From Acanthaster planci (lineage: Eukaryota > Echinodermata > Asteroidea > Valvatida > Acanthasteridae), in the NCBI RefSeq assembly GCF_001949145.1, contig NW_019091506.1, forward strand, positions 351,548 to 413,547: a stretch of 62,000 bases of DNA, written 5' to 3'. The translations under genes were made by a program, and so were the position numbers. The notes beneath the pieces were generated by a model, which saw nothing but the letters and a program-made list of their open reading frames with translations, was not told the DNA's origin and made no database searches. This document shows, piece after piece, positions 41,001 to 44,000 of the stretch (positions are counted from its first letter, which is position 1; each line of letters begins with the position of its first letter).

Positions 41001-44000
41001 CCCTTACCCAGTTTATGTATTCTCAGTGCATGCCCAAGAACTTGCAAAACAACAACAACAACAACAAAAACACAAGTCCACTCGGGTTAGACTCGACACC
41101 CCCAACCGCATGTCTACTATCAGACGTCTTAACCGAGTAGAGTAAATGGACAGCATTTTTGTTAATTTCTTGATTAAAAAAAGTACGGCCAACTATAATA
41201 ACTTTCTGTGATATTCTACCTCTGTTCATGCTGAAAAGCCTTGTTTAATCACTGTAAAAATAGGGGATTCCCCTCAACCAGAAAAAATACATACTCCAGC
41301 CTGAGTCTGGCCGATTCCCATGGCAATGTGTACAAAACATCTTCCAAATGGCGGACATCAAGGATTGTATACATCAACGGCTGCCTGGCTTTCCCAGGCC
41401 TTGCCTGTGACCCATAAACGACCTTCTGAAGCTGTCAGAGCCTCTTTGAAGCTTTTTGGCTTTCCAGAAGGCACGTGCCTAGGTTATTCCAGACATGCCT
41501 TGGCAGCAAAGTCTAAGGCCATTGCATGTGACTTGTTATTGAAAGATATAACATCAGTTGGGTACAAATTTAATACCCTTTTCTGCGATTCCTTTGCGGA
41601 CTTAATGCTTTGAGGGTGCATAGGACATCCATACAGGAATTTAAAACCATTTAGAACAATTTTTTGTCCCCCCCCAGAAAAAAATCCACACCGTTGCAAC
41701 ACCTCTGTCCAAAAAGGACAGTGCAATTGATTCAATAACAAACAAAAGACCAACCGACCACCTGATCTTCTGGATATTGCTATTCCATTATTGCCATGCA
41801 GCTTTTTCTTTTTGTCTGCTTTATTTTTTCTATACGTATTTTTGTCATATTCCATACATAACCATACGGAAAGAAATGTCGATGTTGAATTGAATTGAAA
41901 AAATTGCCGGGGTCATATACGATGTGGCAGCAGGTACCGCATACTATTTGGACGAGCACTGAGTATACGGTGTTTGTATATTTTAATATACGTCGGGTAA
42001 GAGCAAAACCTGTAACTGAAACTAACATCTTACCGGCGCAAAGTAGGCCTACATCTTGAAATAATTTGCGGTATACCCACTACTACATCTGACTTGGAAC
42101 GGCCTGCCAATCACGGCGAGCTCGGTGGCCGAGTAGTTAAGTCTGCATTAGTAAGCTTGGAAGTCGTGGGCTCGAGTCCCACCCGGGTAAGCCAGTGGAT
42201 CTTTTTGCATGCTCTCGGGCAAGCACTTAGTATACAGTGTTGATAAATACATACGTCGGGTAAGGGAAAAACCTGTTATCAAATTAACATCTCGACGCAG
42301 GAGTAAAATAAGTCCCAATTGGGACAATATCGTTATTATGTTTAGCCGTTTGCACTTGATTTTGTAGCATCGGGCTCGCCTCAGGTTTTAGAGAAAGTCC
42401 AGATGATCCAAGCCCAATGTGCAAGGATAATGACAATTTATCAGCGTCTTTGAATTCCAGATAATATATACCTTTTCTAGGTTTAAAAATAATTTTTCTA
42501 GGATAAAAAAATTACGAGCCATGTATTTATATGATATTCATATACACATAAAATGCAAATTTGGTAATATTTATTGTCCACAACTTCCATGATTTCCAAA
42601 ACGAGGCGTTTGGTCACACTGGGTCACAACAATCAACATTAGGGGAGAGAAATTGCTCCAAATCAAATGAAAAAGCCCATCTTTGTTCAGGAATCTTCTT
42701 TCGTGCAAGCAGATTGAGGAACCATAAAGAAATAGTAAGCCTTACCATTTTTGTCTGTTACTGGTCGAATCTCACAGGTCATAAACGTTCCTTGGTTGGA
42801 TATTCTGGCGAACATCAGAAGGATTCCCGAAGAATAGATCTCGACAGGATTCCACCTGATGTAGTTACCAAAGAACGACCACAACCGATGGGGCAAGTTG
42901 GGCTTATCGCTTAGATAGAGGTGCAGCATGGAGTCAGAGACTGTTTGCCTGTATTGGCATGTTGCTTGAATTTGCCACCAATCATGAGTTGTTATATTCC
43001 AGCAGAAATACGAGTCCGTGGATGTTCCACCATTGATAAACGCTGTGCCATTCCCCGCCAAAGTAGAGACTGGCACGGTCTCATTAAGGTCTACCAGAGA
43101 GATGTTGCTGCACTGATACGTGGATTCTGTGAGTAAAGGAGTTGTAAAACGTGACTTTACTGCAACATCGTAAGGAGTATCGACCCTCTCTACAAGTCGA
43201 AAACCTACACTGACTTCACGGAGTTTAGTATCAAACTAAAATATCGAAATGGAATTCCACTTTGTATTCCGCTATTCCACTAATATTACCAGCAAATACC
43301 AGACAAACTTAATAAAACCAATAAGGGGCTTTTTACTTTCATGTGTAGTATTATTCCAACGTTTATAACATAGACTGTTTCGGCGAGGGAAAATTGAACC
43401 CTTCATGGATCGCTGAGGTATGGTTAGTTTTATTACAATATGAGAGAAAAACAGGGGAAAGCTGCTTCATAACAACACTCTCATAAAATTGTTTGATTTT
43501 AAGTGAAAGGTGATTTAATTTGATCGAAACTACTTTTAAATATTTGTTGAAATTTTCCAGCACTTTTCAAAACTAGTCTTTACAAATCTTCAAATCCACC
43601 GCTGTAGCATTAGTCTTTCAGCTTGTACTACCAATGCATAACTTGCACAATAGTATGAATTTGCATACAATGCCGGTGGTCACACGTATGTTACTTTGGT
43701 CGTTATACGGGTGTAGTTCTTTTCTGTGCATTAGAAGATAGCTAAGAAAAGAAATGTCAAGTGTCTAGCTCTTGACCATTCAAAGAACGGGATTTGTGGG
43801 TGATGTGCGGTGTTATAATAACAAACATTGTCCTCCAGGAATAAAGCTATACGACGCAGCATTTGATCGATGCAGCCCACTTTTAATGGCATACCTAACG
43901 AGAGTGCTGATTGCCAAGAACATACAATCTCAGTATTATATTTTTAAAAAATGCTCCCAGGTTTTCACATCGGTTTCCCTCTCCTTCGTTTAACTGCCTT

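Noticed and set aside
42115-42190. Functional tRNA-Ser/Leu gene
   Set aside because: A and B boxes are good, but acceptor and anticodon stems do not pair and a SINE body follows; a second copy confirms a SINE.
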